Shown one piece after another: positions 39,238-52,970 of a DNA stretch of 64,000 nucleotides. Both the position numbers and the translations under genes were made by a program. This stretch comes from Molossus alvarezi (lineage: Eukaryota; Chordata; Mammalia; Chiroptera; Molossidae). The notes beneath the pieces are model-generated. The model was not told the DNA's origin. It saw only the letters and a list, made by a program, of their open reading frames with translations, and did not search any database. Positions within the stretch are counted from its first letter, which is position 1; the number at the start of each line of letters is the position of its first letter. The stretch is taken from the NCBI GenBank assembly GCA_037176705.1, contig JBAWUJ010000105.1, forward strand, positions 62,001-126,000, in the 5' to 3' direction.

Positions 39238-41199
39238 TCTCATTCACAGAGATGTTCAATGTGAAAAACCCTTGGTATTGTCAGTGTCTTCCAATTCATG
39301 GATTTACTCCTTGCATGGAGACAACCAATGTTTCAACTACATCACTTTAGATGTGTTCAGTTTCACTGCTTCAAGAATGCACATATGTGACACCAGTAGT
39401 TATCAATCTTTCCATTGATTCAGTCTTGGCCATACGCTGGTTCACTGTTCTGAGTAAGAATCATGTGAAACCAACTGCTACAGCAGAAACCAAACTTTTG
39501 CCAAGTATCGCCTTCAAAAATAGGCTTCAAGACGATCCAATCTTTGAAACCATGAACAACACAGAACACAAAAAGGGATAACTTTTGATGCTACACATAA
39601 GTGTGCTCTGACCTAGTTGTTCTTTCCATGATATGACTGGATCTCCCTATAAAACGAGGAGAATGTACGTTAAAGTGTTCATGTTCCTCAAGATCTGTGC
39701 ATTCACTTAACCCAAATGGAAATATTCATTCATTCCAACAGTTGTTTGACTAGAACATGTTTGTTCACACTTTCCCTGCAAAGGTACTTAACTTCCCAGG
39801 GAAAAACATGCCACTGAGTGAATGTGGCCCCTGGCTCTCACAGAGTTTTGCCCATCGTTCAGTATATCCAAGACTGCACCAGCAAATCTTGAGTCTCTTT
39901 GTCTGGAACAAGGGAAAGAAACTTACACTGCGAAGTTTCAGTGTGATTCCACCTTTACAAATGGACATTTCTTAAACACTTAACCAAAACAACATATGCT
40001 TTGAGGATCCTCACGCTCTAGGCTTCATGGGAGTGACTTTGGTGCCACTGAAGTGAAGAGTTCTAACACAGTTCATTTGGAATAGGTTTGCTTTGTATAC
40101 ACTCTCCTACAATCAAACTAGAGTGAAAAGTATATCTAAGGACCTATCAAGAGTCAGGTTGCCACATTTCCTTAAATCAATACTTTCCACAACTGTACTA
40201 AGAACACGTAATCTGAAAAACAGTACAACAGTGGTGGTTCCATTTCGTGTGAAGCGGGTATAGCCCTGGAATCTTTTTCTCAATATTTGGATATTATTTG
40301 AAGAAGGTTGTCTATTGGAACACAGTTCTTTGAACAGGGAGCCACTGAACAGGCCATTGGACACTGCAACCGTACAAAGGTTTCCATTCTGCTCTTGAAC
40401 TGAATGTTATTCTATTATTCTGCACAGAAAGAACACCAGTCATGAACACTTTTGACTATGCCTGTGTATTCCCATAGGTTCTTCGGGGAAATAGTCTTGA
40501 AACAAGTGAATCCATGACCATTGTTCCAAGACTGACACTCCCTCTTTTAAATTGATCCCTTTTTTGTTCTAATGGCTGGAATAAGGGGATTGAGTACTTG
40601 TCAGTTATCAAGAAATAGGCTGAATTTGTCACAGGGAATTAGAAAGATAGGTTCGGGAGATTCCAGTCATGAACAAGGTACAATTCCAGCATTTCACAAT
40701 GATGGAATGCGTTTACTTTGAATTCTCAGGAGAAAACAGGTATCTACTCCTTATGTTTTTTGAGGAAATCGGTACAAACAGTGAAATGTATGATGGTTCC
40801 TAGAATGACACTGATTCATTCGGTCACAACTTTAAAGAATGTGTGTAGAACTGAATAGGGTATAGATTTCCATGACCTGAACATTGCCCTAACCAATGTG
40901 TTTGATTTCTGCAGCCCAGCCTTTGTTGGATATCAAGATGACTCATAGACACTTCCAGGCAAACAACACGTATGCAGGGCTAAAAGGTAGTATGTGGAAA
41001 GGCTGCCTCATCAACTAGTACAGGTTGACTTTCCTGGTCACATAGGAAAGAAGGTAGACACCTGCATTTACTTACAACACTGTTTGACACTCCAATGTAA
41101 AGTATGCCCTGCACACCGGGCATAGTTAGTGTGTAAGTAATTGAAATGGATACCCAGGTCCACTGCACAAGTGCATTTTCTCTAGAACACTCCTCTTGT
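39238..41199 (+). repeat. Satellite unit 21 (pair with unit 22)
   Basis: Full-length copy. With unit 22 it shares cttttGcc near offset 261, caaAtcttgag near 650, catgGgagtg near 791 and agGccat near 1117. I can find no difference between the two units. Confidence 0.97.
40243..40259 (+). other. CENP-B box, unit 21
   Basis: Identical 17-mer. Confidence 0.9.
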
Positions 41200-43161
41200 T
41201 CTCATTCACAGAGATGTTCAATGTGAAAAACCCTTGGTATTGTCAGTGTCTTCCAATTCATGGATTTACTCCTTGCATGGAGACAACCAATGTTTCAACT
41301 ACATCACTTTAGATGTGTTCAGTTTCACTGCTTCAAGAATGCACATATGTGACACCAGTAGTTATCAATCTTTCCATTGATTCAGTCTTGGCCATACGCT
41401 GGTTCACTGTTCTGAGTAAGAATCATGTGAAACCAACTGCTACAGCAGAAACCAAACTTTTGCCAAGTATCGCCTTCAAAAATAGGCTTCAAGACGATCC
41501 AATCTTTGAAACCATGAACAACACAGAACACAAAAAGGGATAACTTTTGATGCTACACATAAGTGTGCTCTGACCTAGTTGTTCTTTCCATGATATGACT
41601 GGATCTCCCTATAAAACGAGGAGAATGTACGTTAAAGTGTTCATGTTCCTCAAGATCTGTGCATTCACTTAACCCAAATGGAAATATTCATTCATTCCAA
41701 CAGTTGTTTGACTAGAACATGTTTGTTCACACTTTCCCTGCAAAGGTACTTAACTTCCCAGGGAAAAACATGCCACTGAGTGAATGTGGCCCCTGGCTCT
41801 CACAGAGTTTTGCCCATCGTTCAGTATATCCAAGACTGCACCAGCAAATCTTGAGTCTCTTTGTCTGGAACAAGGGAAAGAAACTTACACTGCGAAGTTT
41901 CAGTGTGATTCCACCTTTACAAATGGACATTTCTTAAACACTTAACCAAAACAACATATGCTTTGAGGATCCTCACGCTCTAGGCTTCATGGGAGTGACT
42001 TTGGTGCCACTGAAGTGAAGAGTTCTAACACAGTTCATTTGGAATAGGTTTGCTTTGTATACACTCTCCTACAATCAAACTAGAGTGAAAAGTATATCTA
42101 AGGACCTATCAAGAGTCAGGTTGCCACATTTCCTTAAATCAATACTTTCCACAACTGTACTAAGAACACGTAATCTGAAAAACAGTACAACAGTGGTGGT
42201 TCCATTTCGTGTGAAGCGGGTATAGCCCTGGAATCTTTTTCTCAATATTTGGATATTATTTGAAGAAGGTTGTCTATTGGAACACAGTTCTTTGAACAGG
42301 GAGCCACTGAACAGGCCATTGGACACTGCAACCGTACAAAGGTTTCCATTCTGCTCTTGAACTGAATGTTATTCTATTATTCTGCACAGAAAGAACACCA
42401 GTCATGAACACTTTTGACTATGCCTGTGTATTCCCATAGGTTCTTCGGGGAAATAGTCTTGAAACAAGTGAATCCATGACCATTGTTCCAAGACTGACAC
42501 TCCCTCTTTTAAATTGATCCCTTTTTTGTTCTAATGGCTGGAATAAGGGGATTGAGTACTTGTCAGTTATCAAGAAATAGGCTGAATTTGTCACAGGGAA
42601 TTAGAAAGATAGGTTCGGGAGATTCCAGTCATGAACAAGGTACAATTCCAGCATTTCACAATGATGGAATGCGTTTACTTTGAATTCTCAGGAGAAAACA
42701 GGTATCTACTCCTTATGTTTTTTGAGGAAATCGGTACAAACAGTGAAATGTATGATGGTTCCTAGAATGACACTGATTCATTCGGTCACAACTTTAAAGA
42801 ATGTGTGTAGAACTGAATAGGGTATAGATTTCCATGACCTGAACATTGCCCTAACCAATGTGTTTGATTTCTGCAGCCCAGCCTTTGTTGGATATCAAGA
42901 TGACTCATAGACACTTCCAGGCAAACAACACGTATGCAGGGCTAAAAGGTAGTATGTGGAAAGGCTGCCTCATCAACTAGTACAGGTTGACTTTCCTGGT
43001 CACATAGGAAAGAAGGTAGACACCTGCATTTACTTACAACACTGTTTGACACTCCAATGTAAAGTATGCCCTGCACACCGGGCATAGTTAGTGTGTAAGT
43101 AATTGAAATGGATACCCAGGTCCACTGCACAAGTGCATTTTCTCTAGAACACTCCTCTTGT
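41200..43161 (+). repeat. Satellite unit 22 (pair with unit 21)
   Basis: Full-length copy, apparently identical to the preceding unit including caaAtcttgag, which occurs in no other unit of the window. Confidence 0.97.
42205..42221 (+). other. CENP-B box, unit 22
   Basis: Identical 17-mer. Confidence 0.9.
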
Positions 43162-45122
43162 TCTCATTCACAGAGATGTTCAATGTGAAAAACCCTTGGT
43201 ATTGTCAGTGTCTTCCAATTCATGGATTTACTCCTTGCATGGAGACAACCAATGTTTCAACTACATCACTTTAGATGTGTTCAGTTTCACTGCTTCAAGA
43301 ATGCACATATGTGACACCAGTAGTTATCAATCTTTCCATTGATTCAGTCTTGGCCATACGCTGGTTCACTGTTCTGAGTAAGAATCATGTGAAACCAACT
43401 GCTACAGCAGAAACCAAACTTTTTCCAAGTATCGCCTTCAAAAATAGGCTTCAAGACGATCCAATCTTTGAAACCATGAACAACACAGAACACAAAAAGG
43501 GATAACTTTTGATGCTACACATAAGTGTGCTCTGACCTAGTTGTTCTTTCCATGATATGACTGGATCTCCCTATAAAACGAGGAGAATGTACGTTAAAGT
43601 GTTCATGTTCCTCAAGATCTGTGCATTCACTTAACCCAAATGGAAATATTCATTCATTCCAACAGTTGTTTGACTAGAACATGTTTGTTCACACTTTCCC
43701 TGCAAAGGTACTTAACTTCCCAGGGAAAAACATGCCACTGAGTGAATGTGGCCCCTGGATCTCACAGAGTTTTGCCCATCGTTCAGTATATCCAAGACTG
43801 CACCAGCAAGTCTTGAGTCTCTTTGTCTGGAACAAGGGAAAGAAACTTACACTGCGAAGTTTCAGTGTGATTCCACCTTTACAAATGGACATTTCTTAAA
43901 CACTTAACCAAAACAACATATGCTTTGAGGATCCTCACGCTCTAGGCTTCATGGAAGTGACTTTGGTGCCACTGAAGTGAAGAGTTCTAACACAGTTCAT
44001 TTGGAATAGGTTTGCTTTGTATACACTCTCCTACAATCAAACTAGAGTGAAAAGTATATCTAAGGACCTATCAAGAGTCAGGTTGCCACATTTCCTTAAA
44101 TCAATACTTTCCACAACTGTACTAAGAACACGTAATCTGAAAAACAGTACAACAGTGGTGGTTCCATTTCGTGTGAAGCGGGTATAGCCCTGGAATCTTT
44201 TTCTCAATATTTGGATATTATTTGAAGAAGGTTGTCTATTGGAACACAGTTCTTTGAACAGGGAGCCACTGAACAGTCCATTGGACACTGCAACCGTACA
44301 AAGGTTTCCATTCTGCTCTTGAACTGAATGTTATTCTATTATTCTGCACAGAAAGAACACCAGTCATGAACACTTTTGACTATGCCTGTGTATTCCCATA
44401 GGTTCTTCGGGGAAATAGTCTTGAAACAAGTGAATCCATGACCATTGTTCCAAGACTGACACTCCCTCTTTTAAATTGATCCCTTTTTTGTTCTAATGAC
44501 TGGAATAAGGGATTGAGTACTTGTCAGTTATCAAGAAATAGGCTGAATTTGTCACATGGAATTAGAAAGATAGGTTCGGGAGATTCCAGTCATGAACAAG
44601 GTACAATTCCAGCATTTCACAATGATGGAATGCGTTTACTTTGAATTCTCAGGAGAAAACAGGTATCTACTCCTTATGTTTTTTGAGGAAATCGGTACAA
44701 ACAGTGAAATGTATGATGGTTCCTAGAATGACACTGATTCATTCGGTCACAACTTTAAAGAATGTGTGTAGAACTGAATAGGGTATAGATTTCCATGACC
44801 TGAACATTGCCCTAACCAATGTGTTTGATTTCTGCAGCCCAGCCTTTGTTGGATATCAAGATGACTCATAGACACTTCCAGGCAAACAACACGTATGCAG
44901 GGCTAAAAGGTAGTATGTGGAAAGGCTGCCTCATCAACTAGTACAGGTTGACTTTCCTGGTCACATAGGAAAGAAGGTAGACACCTGCATTTACTTACAA
45001 CACTGTTTGACACTCCAATGTAAAGTATGCCCTGCACACCGGGCATAGTTAGTGTGTAAGTAATTGAAATGATTACCCAGGTCCACTGCACAAGTGCATT
45101 TTCTCTAGAACACTCCTCTTGT
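43162..45122 (+). repeat. Satellite unit 23 (type F-like, 1,961 bp)
   Basis: Shares ctggAtctc near offset 597 with units 26 and 29, and gaTTac-type end (aaatgATtac, offsets 1912-1913) with unit 26. Private: atgActggaa near 1337, one G lost near 44511, and cacaTgga near 1396. Confidence 0.97.
44167..44183 (+). other. CENP-B box, unit 23
   Basis: Identical 17-mer. Confidence 0.9.
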
Positions 45123-47084
45123 TCTCATTCACAGAGATGTTCAATGTGAAAAACCCTTGGTATTGTCAGTGTCTTCCAATTCATGGATTTACTCCTTGCA
45201 TGGAGACAACCAATGTTTCAACTACATCACTTTAGATGTGTTCAGTTTCACTGCTTCAAGAATGCACATATGTGACACCAGTAGTTAACAATCTTTCCAT
45301 TGATTCAGTCTTGGCCATACGCTGGTTCACTGTTCTGAGTAAGAATCATGTGAAACCAAGTGCTACAGCAGAAACCAAACTTTTTCCAAGTATCGCCTTC
45401 AAAAATAGGCTTCAAGACGATCCAATCTTTGAAACCATGAACAACACAGAACACAAAAAGGGATAACTTTTGATGCTACACATAAGTGTGCTCTGACCTA
45501 GTTGTTCTTTCCATGATATGACTGGATCTCCCTATAAAACGAGGAGAATGTACGTTAAAGTGTTCATGTTCCTCAAGATCTGTGCATTCACTTAACCCAA
45601 ATGGAAATATTCATTCATTCCAACAGTTGTTTGACTAGAACATGTTTGTTCACACCTTCCCTGCAAAGGTACTTAACTTCCCAGGGAAAAACATGCCACT
45701 GAGTGAATGTGGCCCCTGGCTCTCACAGAGTTTTGCCCATCGTTCAGTGTATCCAAGACTGCACCAGCAAGTCTTGTGTCTCTTTGTCTGGAACAAGGGA
45801 AAGAAACTTACACTGCGAAGTTTCAGTGTGATTCCACCTTTACAAATGGACATTTCTTAAACACTTAACCAAAACAACATATGCTTTGAGGATCCTCACG
45901 CTCTAGGCTTCATGGAAGTGACTTTGGTGCCACTGAAGTGAAGAGTTCTAACACAGTTCATTTGGAATAGGTTTGCTTTGTATACACTCTCCTACAATCA
46001 AACTAGAGTGAAAAGTATATCTAAGGACCTATCAAGAGTCAGGTTGCCACATTTCCTTAAATGAATACTTTCCACCACTGTACTAAGAACACGTAATCTG
46101 AAAAACAGTACAACAGTGGTGGTTCCATTTCGTGTGAAGCGGGTATAGCCCTAGAATCTTTTTCTCAATATTTGGATATTATTTGAAGAAGGTTGTCTAT
46201 TGGAACACAGTTCTTTGAACAGGGAGCCACTGAACAGTCCATTGGACACTGCAACCGTACAAAGGTTTCCATTCTGCTCTTGAACTGAATGTTATTCTTT
46301 TATTCTGCACAGAAAGAACACCAGTCATGAACACTTTTGACTATGCCTGTGTATTCCCATAGGTTCTTCGGGGAAATAGTCTTGAAACAAGTGAATCCAT
46401 GACCATTGTTCCAAGACTGACACTCCCTCTTTTAAATTGATCCCTTTTTTGTTCTAATGGCTGGAATAAGGGGGTTGAGTACTTGTCAGTTATCAAGAAA
46501 TAGGCTGAATTTGTCACAGGGAATTAGAAAGATAGGTTCGGGAGATTCCAGTCATGAACAAGGTACAATTCCAGCATTTCACAATGATGGAATGCGTTTA
46601 CTTTGAATTCCCAGGAGAAAACAGGTATCTACTCCTTATGTTTTTTGAGGAAATCGGTACAAACAGTGAAATGTATGATGGTTCCTAGAATGACACTGAT
46701 TCATTCGGTCACAACTTTAAAGAATGTGTGTAGAACTGAATAGGGTATAGATTTCCATGACCTGAACATTGCCCTAACCAATGTGTTTGATTTCTGCAGC
46801 CCAGCCTTTGTTGGATATCAAGATGACTCATAGACACTTCCAGGCAAACAACACGTATGCAGGGCTAAAAGGTAGTATGTGGAAAGGCTGCCTCATCAAC
46901 TAGTACAGGTTGACTTTCCTGGTCACATAGGAAAGAAGGTAGACACCTGCATTTACTTACAACACTGTTTGACACTCCAATGTAAAGTATGCCCTGCACA
47001 CCGGGCATAGTTAGTGTGTAAGTAATTGAAATGGATACCCAGGTCCACTGCACAAGTGCATTTTCTCTAGAACACTCCTCTTGT
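45123..47084 (+). repeat. Satellite unit 24 (type D, first copy)
   Basis: Full-length copy with markers shared only with unit 27: gttaAcaatc at offset 166 (45288, creating GTTAAC), accaaGtgc near 240, aaatGaatac at 941, ttcTtttatt at 1177, agggGgttg near 1342 and attcCcagg at 1489. Confidence 0.97.
46128..46144 (+). other. CENP-B box, unit 24
   Basis: Identical 17-mer. Confidence 0.9.
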
Positions 47085-47085
47085 T
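47085..47085. other. Start of E-type segment shared with units 28 and 30
   Basis: Reference point for the type E haplotype. Units 25 and 28 carry C at offset 11 and unit 30 carries the common A, so the unit 30 copy does not begin at this boundary. Confidence 0.5.
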
Positions 47086-48089
47086 CTCATTCACCGAGAT
47101 GTTCAATGTGAAAAACCCTTGGTATTGTCAGTGTCTTCCAATTCATGGATTTACTCCTTGCATGGAGACAACCAATGTTTCAACTACATCACTTTAGATG
47201 TGTTCAGTTTCACTGCTTCAAGAATGCACATATGTGACACCAGTAGTTATCAATCTTTCCATTGATTCAGTCTTGGCCATACGCTGGTTCACTGTTCTGA
47301 GTAAGAATCATGTGAAACCAACTGCTACAGCAGAAACCAAACTTTTTCCAAGTATCGCCTTCAAAAATGGGCTTCAAGACGATCCAATCTTTGAAACCAT
47401 GAACAACACAGAACACAAAAAGGGATAACTTTTGATGCTACACATAAGTGTGCTCTGTCCTAGTTGTTCTTTCCATGATATGACTGGATCTCCCTATAAA
47501 ACGAGGAGAATGTACGTTAAAGTGTTCATGTTCCTCAAGATCTGTGCATTCACTTAACCCAAATGGAAATATTCATTCATTCCCACAGTTGTTTGACTAG
47601 AACATGTTTGTTCACACTTTCCCTGCAAAGGTACTTAACTTCCCAGGGAAAAACATGCCACTGAGTGAATGTGGTCCCTGGCTCTCACAGAGTTTTGCCC
47701 ATAGTTCAGTATATCCAAGACTGCACCAGCAAGTCTTGTGTCTCTTTGTCTGGAACAAGGGAAAGAAACTTACACTGCGAAGTTTCAGTGTGATTCCACC
47801 TTTACAAATGGACATTTCTTAAACACTTAACCAAAATAATATATGCTTTGAGGATCCTCACGCTCTAGGCTTCATGGAAGTGACTTTGGTGCCACTGAAG
47901 TGAAGAGTTCTAACACAGTTCATTTGGAATAGGTTTGCTTTGTATACACTCTCCTACAATCAAACTAGAGTGAAAAGTATATCTAAGGACCTATCAAGAG
48001 TCAGGTTGCCACATTTCCTTAAATCAATACTTTCCACCACTGTACTAAGAACACGTAATCTGAAAAACAGTACAACAGTGGTGGTTCCA

Positions 48090-48106
48090 TTTCGTGTGAA
48101 GCGGGT
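48090..48106 (+). other. CENP-B box, unit 25
   Basis: Identical 17-mer. Confidence 0.9.
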
Positions 48107-49046
48107 ATAGCCCTAGAATCTTTTTCTCAATATTTGGATATTATTTGAAGAAGGTTGTCTATTGGAACACAGTTCTTTGAACAGGGAGCCACTGAACAGT
48201 CCATTGGACACTGCAACCGTACAAAGGTTTCCATTCTGCTCTTGAACTGAATGTTATTCTATTATTCTGCACAGAAAGAACACCAGTCATGAACACTTTT
48301 GACTATGCCTGTGTATTCCCATAGGTTCTTCGGGGAAATAGTCTTGAAACAAGTGAATCCATGACCATTGTTCCAAGACTGACACTCCCTCTTTTAAATT
48401 GATCCTTTTTTTGTTCTAATGGCTGGAATAAGGGGATTGAGTACTTGTCAGTTATCAAGAAATAGGCTGAATTTGTCACAGGGAATTAGAAAGATAGGTT
48501 CGGGAGATTCCAGTCATGAACAAGGTACAATTCCAGCATTTCACAATGATGGAATGCGTTTACTTTGAATTCTCAGGAGAAAACAGGTATCTACTCCTTA
48601 TGTTTTTTGAGGAAATCGGTACAACCAGTGAAGTGTATGATGGTTCCTAGAATGACACTGATTCATTCGGTCACAACTTTAAAGAATGTGTGTAGAACTT
48701 TATAGGGTATAGATTTCCATGACCTGAACATTGCCCTAACCAATGTGTTTGATTTCTGCAGCCCAGCCTTTGTTGGACATCAAGATGACTCATAGACACT
48801 TCCAGGCAAACAACACGTATGCCGGGCTAAAAGGTAGTATGTGGAAAGGCTGCCTCATCAACTAGTACAGGTTGACTTTCCTGGTCACATAGGAAAGAAG
48901 GTAGACACCTGCATTTACTTACAACACTGTTTGACACTCCAATGTAAAGTATGCCCTGCACACCGGGCATAGTTAGTGTGTAAGTAATTGAAATGGATAC
49001 CCAGGTCCACTGCACAAGTGCATTTTCTCTAGAACACTCCTCTTGT

Positions 49047-51008
49047 TCTCATTCACAGAGATGTTCAATGTGAAAAACCCTTGGTATTGTCAGTGTCTTC
49101 CAATTCATGGATTTACTCCTTGCATGGAGACAACCAATGTTTCAACTACATCACTTTAGATGTGTTCAGTTTCACTGCTTCAAGAATGCACATATGTGAC
49201 ACCAGTAGTTATCAATCTTTCCATTGATTCAGTCTTGGCCATACGCTGGTTCACTGTTCTGAGTAAGAATCATGTGAAACCAACTGCTACAACAGAAACC
49301 AAACTTTTTCCAAGTATCGCCTTCAAAAATAGGCTTCAAGACGATCCAATCTTTGAAACCATGAACAACACAGAACACAAAAAGGGATAACTTTTGATGC
49401 TACACATAAGTGTGCTCTGTCCTAGTTGTTCTTTCCATGATATGACTGGATCTCCCTATAAAACGAGGAGAATGTACGTTAAAGTGTTCATGTTCCTCAA
49501 GATCTGTGCATTCACTTAACCCAAATGGAAATATTCATTCATTCCAACAGTTGTTTGACTAGAACATGTTTGTTCACACTTTCCCTGCAAAGGTACTTAA
49601 CTTCCCAGGGAAAAACATGCCACTGAGTGAATGTGGCCCCTGGATCTCACAGAGTTTTGCCCATCGTTCAGTATATCCAAGACTGCACCAGCAAGTCTTG
49701 AGTCTCTTTGTCTGGAACAAGGGAAAGAAACTTACACTGCGAAGTTTCAGTGTGATTCCACCTTTACAAATGGACATTTCTTAAACACTTAACCAAAACA
49801 ACATATGCTTTGAGGATCCTCACGCTCTAGGCTTCATGGAAGTGACTTTGGTGCCACTGAAGTGAAGAGTTCTAACACAGTTCATTTGGAATAGGTTTGC
49901 TTTGTATACACTCTCCTACAATCAAACTAGAGTGAAAAGTATATCTAAGGACCTATCAAGAGTCAGGTTGCCACATTTCCTTAAATCAATACTTTCCACC
50001 ACTGTACTAAGAACACGTAATCTGAAAAACAGTACAACAGTGGTGGTTCCATTTCGTGTGAAGCGGGTATAGCCCTGGAATCTTTTTCTCAATATTTGGA
50101 TATTATTTGAAGAAGGTTGTCTATTGGAACACAGTTCTTTGAACAGGGAGCCACTGAACAGGCCATTGGACACTGCAACCGTACAAAGGTTTCCATTCTG
50201 CTCTTGAACTGAATGTTATTCTATTATTCTGCACAGAAAGAACACCAGTCATGAACACTTTTGACTATGCCTGTGTATTCCCATAGGTTCTTCGGGGAAA
50301 TAGTCTTGAAACAAGTGAATCCATGACCATTGTTCCAAGACTGACACTCCCTCTTTTAAATTGATCCCTTTTTTGTTCTAATGGCTGGAATAAGGGGATT
50401 GAGTACTTGTCAGTTATCAAGAAATAGGCTGAATTTGTCACAAGGAATTAGAAAGATAGGTTCGGGAGATTCCAGTCATGAACAAGGTACAATTCCAGCA
50501 TTTCACAATGATGGAATGCGTTTACTTTGAATTCTCAGGAGAAAACAGGTATCTACTCCTTATGTTTTTTGAGGAAATCGGTACAAACAGTGAAATGTAT
50601 GATGGTTCCTAGAATGACACTGATTCATTCGGTCACAACTTTAAAGAATGTGTGTAGAACTGAATAGGGTATAGATTTCCATGACCTGAACATTGCCCTA
50701 ACCAATGTGTTTGATTTCTGCAGCCCAGCCTTTGTTGGATATCAAGATGACTCATAGACACTTCCAGGCAAACAACACGTATGCAGGGCTAAAAGGTAGT
50801 ATGTGGAAAGGCTGCCTCATCAACTAGTACAGGTTGACTTTCCTGGTCACATAGGAAAGAAGGTAGACACCTGCATTTACTTACAACACTGTTTGACACT
50901 CCAATGTAAAGTATGCCCTGCACACCGGGCATAGTTAGTGTGTAAGTAATTGAAATGATTACCCAGGTCCACTGCACAAGTGCATTTTCTCTAGAACACT
51001 CCTCTTGT
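49047..51008 (+). repeat. Satellite unit 26 (type F, first copy)
   Basis: Full-length copy. Markers: acaAcag near offset 248 (also units 29, 31, 32), ctggAtctc near 597, agGccat near 1117, cacaAgga near 1396. It ends with aaatgATtac like unit 23. Confidence 0.97.
50052..50068 (+). other. CENP-B box, unit 26
   Basis: Identical 17-mer. Confidence 0.9.
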
Positions 51009-52970
51009 TCTCATTCACAGAGATGTTCAATGTGAAAAACCCTTGGTATTGTCAGTGTCTTCCAATTCATGGATTTACTCCTTGCATGGAGACAACCAAT
51101 GTTTCAACTACATCACTTTAGATGTGTTCAGTTTCACTGCTTCAAGAATGCACATATGTGACACCAGTAGTTAACAATCTTTCCATTGATTCAGTCTTGG
51201 CCATACGCTGGTTCACTGTTCTGAGTAAGAATCATGTGAAACCAAGTGCTACAGCAGAAACCAAACTTTTTCCAAGTATCGCCTTCAAAAATAGGCTTCA
51301 AGACGATCCAATCTTTGAAACCATGAACAACACAGAACACAAAAAGGGATAACTTTTGATGCTACACATAAGTGTGCTCTGACCTAGTTGTTCTTTCCAT
51401 GATATGACTGGATCTCCCTATAAAACGAGGAGAATGTACGTTAAAGTGTTCATGTTCCTCAAGATCTGTGCATTCACTTAACCCAAATGGAAATATTCAT
51501 TCATTCCAACAGTTGTTTGACTAGAACATGTTTGTTCACACCTTCCCTGCAAAGGTACTTAACTTCCCAGGGAAAAACATGCCACTGAGTGAATGTGGCC
51601 CCTGGCTCTCACAGAGTTTTGCCCATCGTTCAGTGTATCCAAGACTGCACCAGCAAGTCTTGTGTCTCTTTGTCTGGAACAAGGGAAAGAAACTTACACT
51701 GCGAAGTTTCAGTGTGATTCCACCTTTACAAATGGACATTTCTTAAACACTTAACCAAAACAACATATGCTTTGAGGATCCTCACGCTCTAGGCTTCATG
51801 GAAGTGACTTTGGTGCCACTGAAGTGAAGAGTTCTAACACAGTTCATTTGGAATAGGTTTGCTTTGTATACACTCTCCTACAATCAAACTAGAGTGAAAA
51901 GTATATCTAAGGACCTATCAAGAGTCAGGTTGCCACATTTCCTTAAATGAATACTTTCCACCACTGTACTAAGAACACGTAATCTGAAAAACAGTACAAC
52001 AGTGGTGGTTCCATTTCGTGTGAAGCGGGTATAGCCCTAGAATCTTTTTCTCAATATTTGGATATTATTTGAAGAAGGTTGTCTATTGGAACACAGTTCT
52101 TTGAACAGGGAGCCACTGAACAGTCCATTGGACACTGCAACCGTACAAAGGTTTCCATTCTGCTCTTGAACTGAATGTTATTCTTTTATTCTGCACAGAA
52201 AGAACACCAGTCATGAACACTTTTGACTATGCCTGTGTATTCCCATAGGTTCTTCGGGGAAATAGTCTTGAAACAAGTGAATCCATGACCATTGTTCCAA
52301 GACTGACACTCCCTCTTTTAAATTGATCCCTTTTTTGTTCTAATGGCTGGAATAAGGGGGTTGAGTACTTGTCAGTTATCAAGAAATAGGCTGAATTTGT
52401 CACAGGGAATTAGAAAGATAGGTTCGGGAGATTCCAGTCATGAACAAGGTACAATTCCAGCATTTCACAATGATGGAATGCGTTTACTTTGAATTCCCAG
52501 GAGAAAACAGGTATCTACTCCTTATGTTTTTTGAGGAAATCGGTACAAACAGTGAAATGTATGATGGTTCCTAGAATGACACTGATTCATTCGGTCACAA
52601 CTTTAAAGAATGTGTGTAGAACTGAATAGGGTATAGATTTCCATGACCTGAACATTGCCCTAACCAATGTGTTTGATTTCTGCAGCCCAGCCTTTGTTGG
52701 ATATCAAGATGACTCATAGACACTTCCAGGCAAACAACACGTATGCAGGGCTAAAAGGTAGTATGTGGAAAGGCTGCCTCATCAACTAGTACAGGTTGAC
52801 TTTCCTGGTCACATAGGAAAGAAGGTAGACACCTGCATTTACTTACAACACTGTTTGACACTCCAATGTAAAGTATGCCCTGCACACCGGGCATAGTTAG
52901 TGTGTAAGTAATTGAAATGGATACCCAGGTCCACTGCACAAGTGCATTTTCTCTAGAACACTCCTCTTGT
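51009..52970 (+). repeat. Satellite unit 27 (type D, second copy)
   Basis: Carries every marker of unit 24 at the same offsets (166, 941, 1177, 1489 and others). I can find no difference between the two copies. Confidence 0.97.
52014..52030 (+). other. CENP-B box, unit 27
   Basis: Identical 17-mer. Confidence 0.9.

Larger units (their letters stand above)
47085..49046 (+). repeat. Satellite unit 25 (type E, first copy)
   Basis: Full-length copy. Markers shared with unit 28 and mostly with unit 30: C at offset 11 (47095; not in unit 30), cattccCacag near 490, ggTccctgg near 591, aaaaTaaTatatg near 753, a T7 tract near 1321, acaaCcagtg near 1541, atgcCggg near 1738. Shared with unit 28 only: gaaGtgtat, gaactTTatag and ggaCatc, the last removing a GATATC site. 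Confidence 0.97.
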
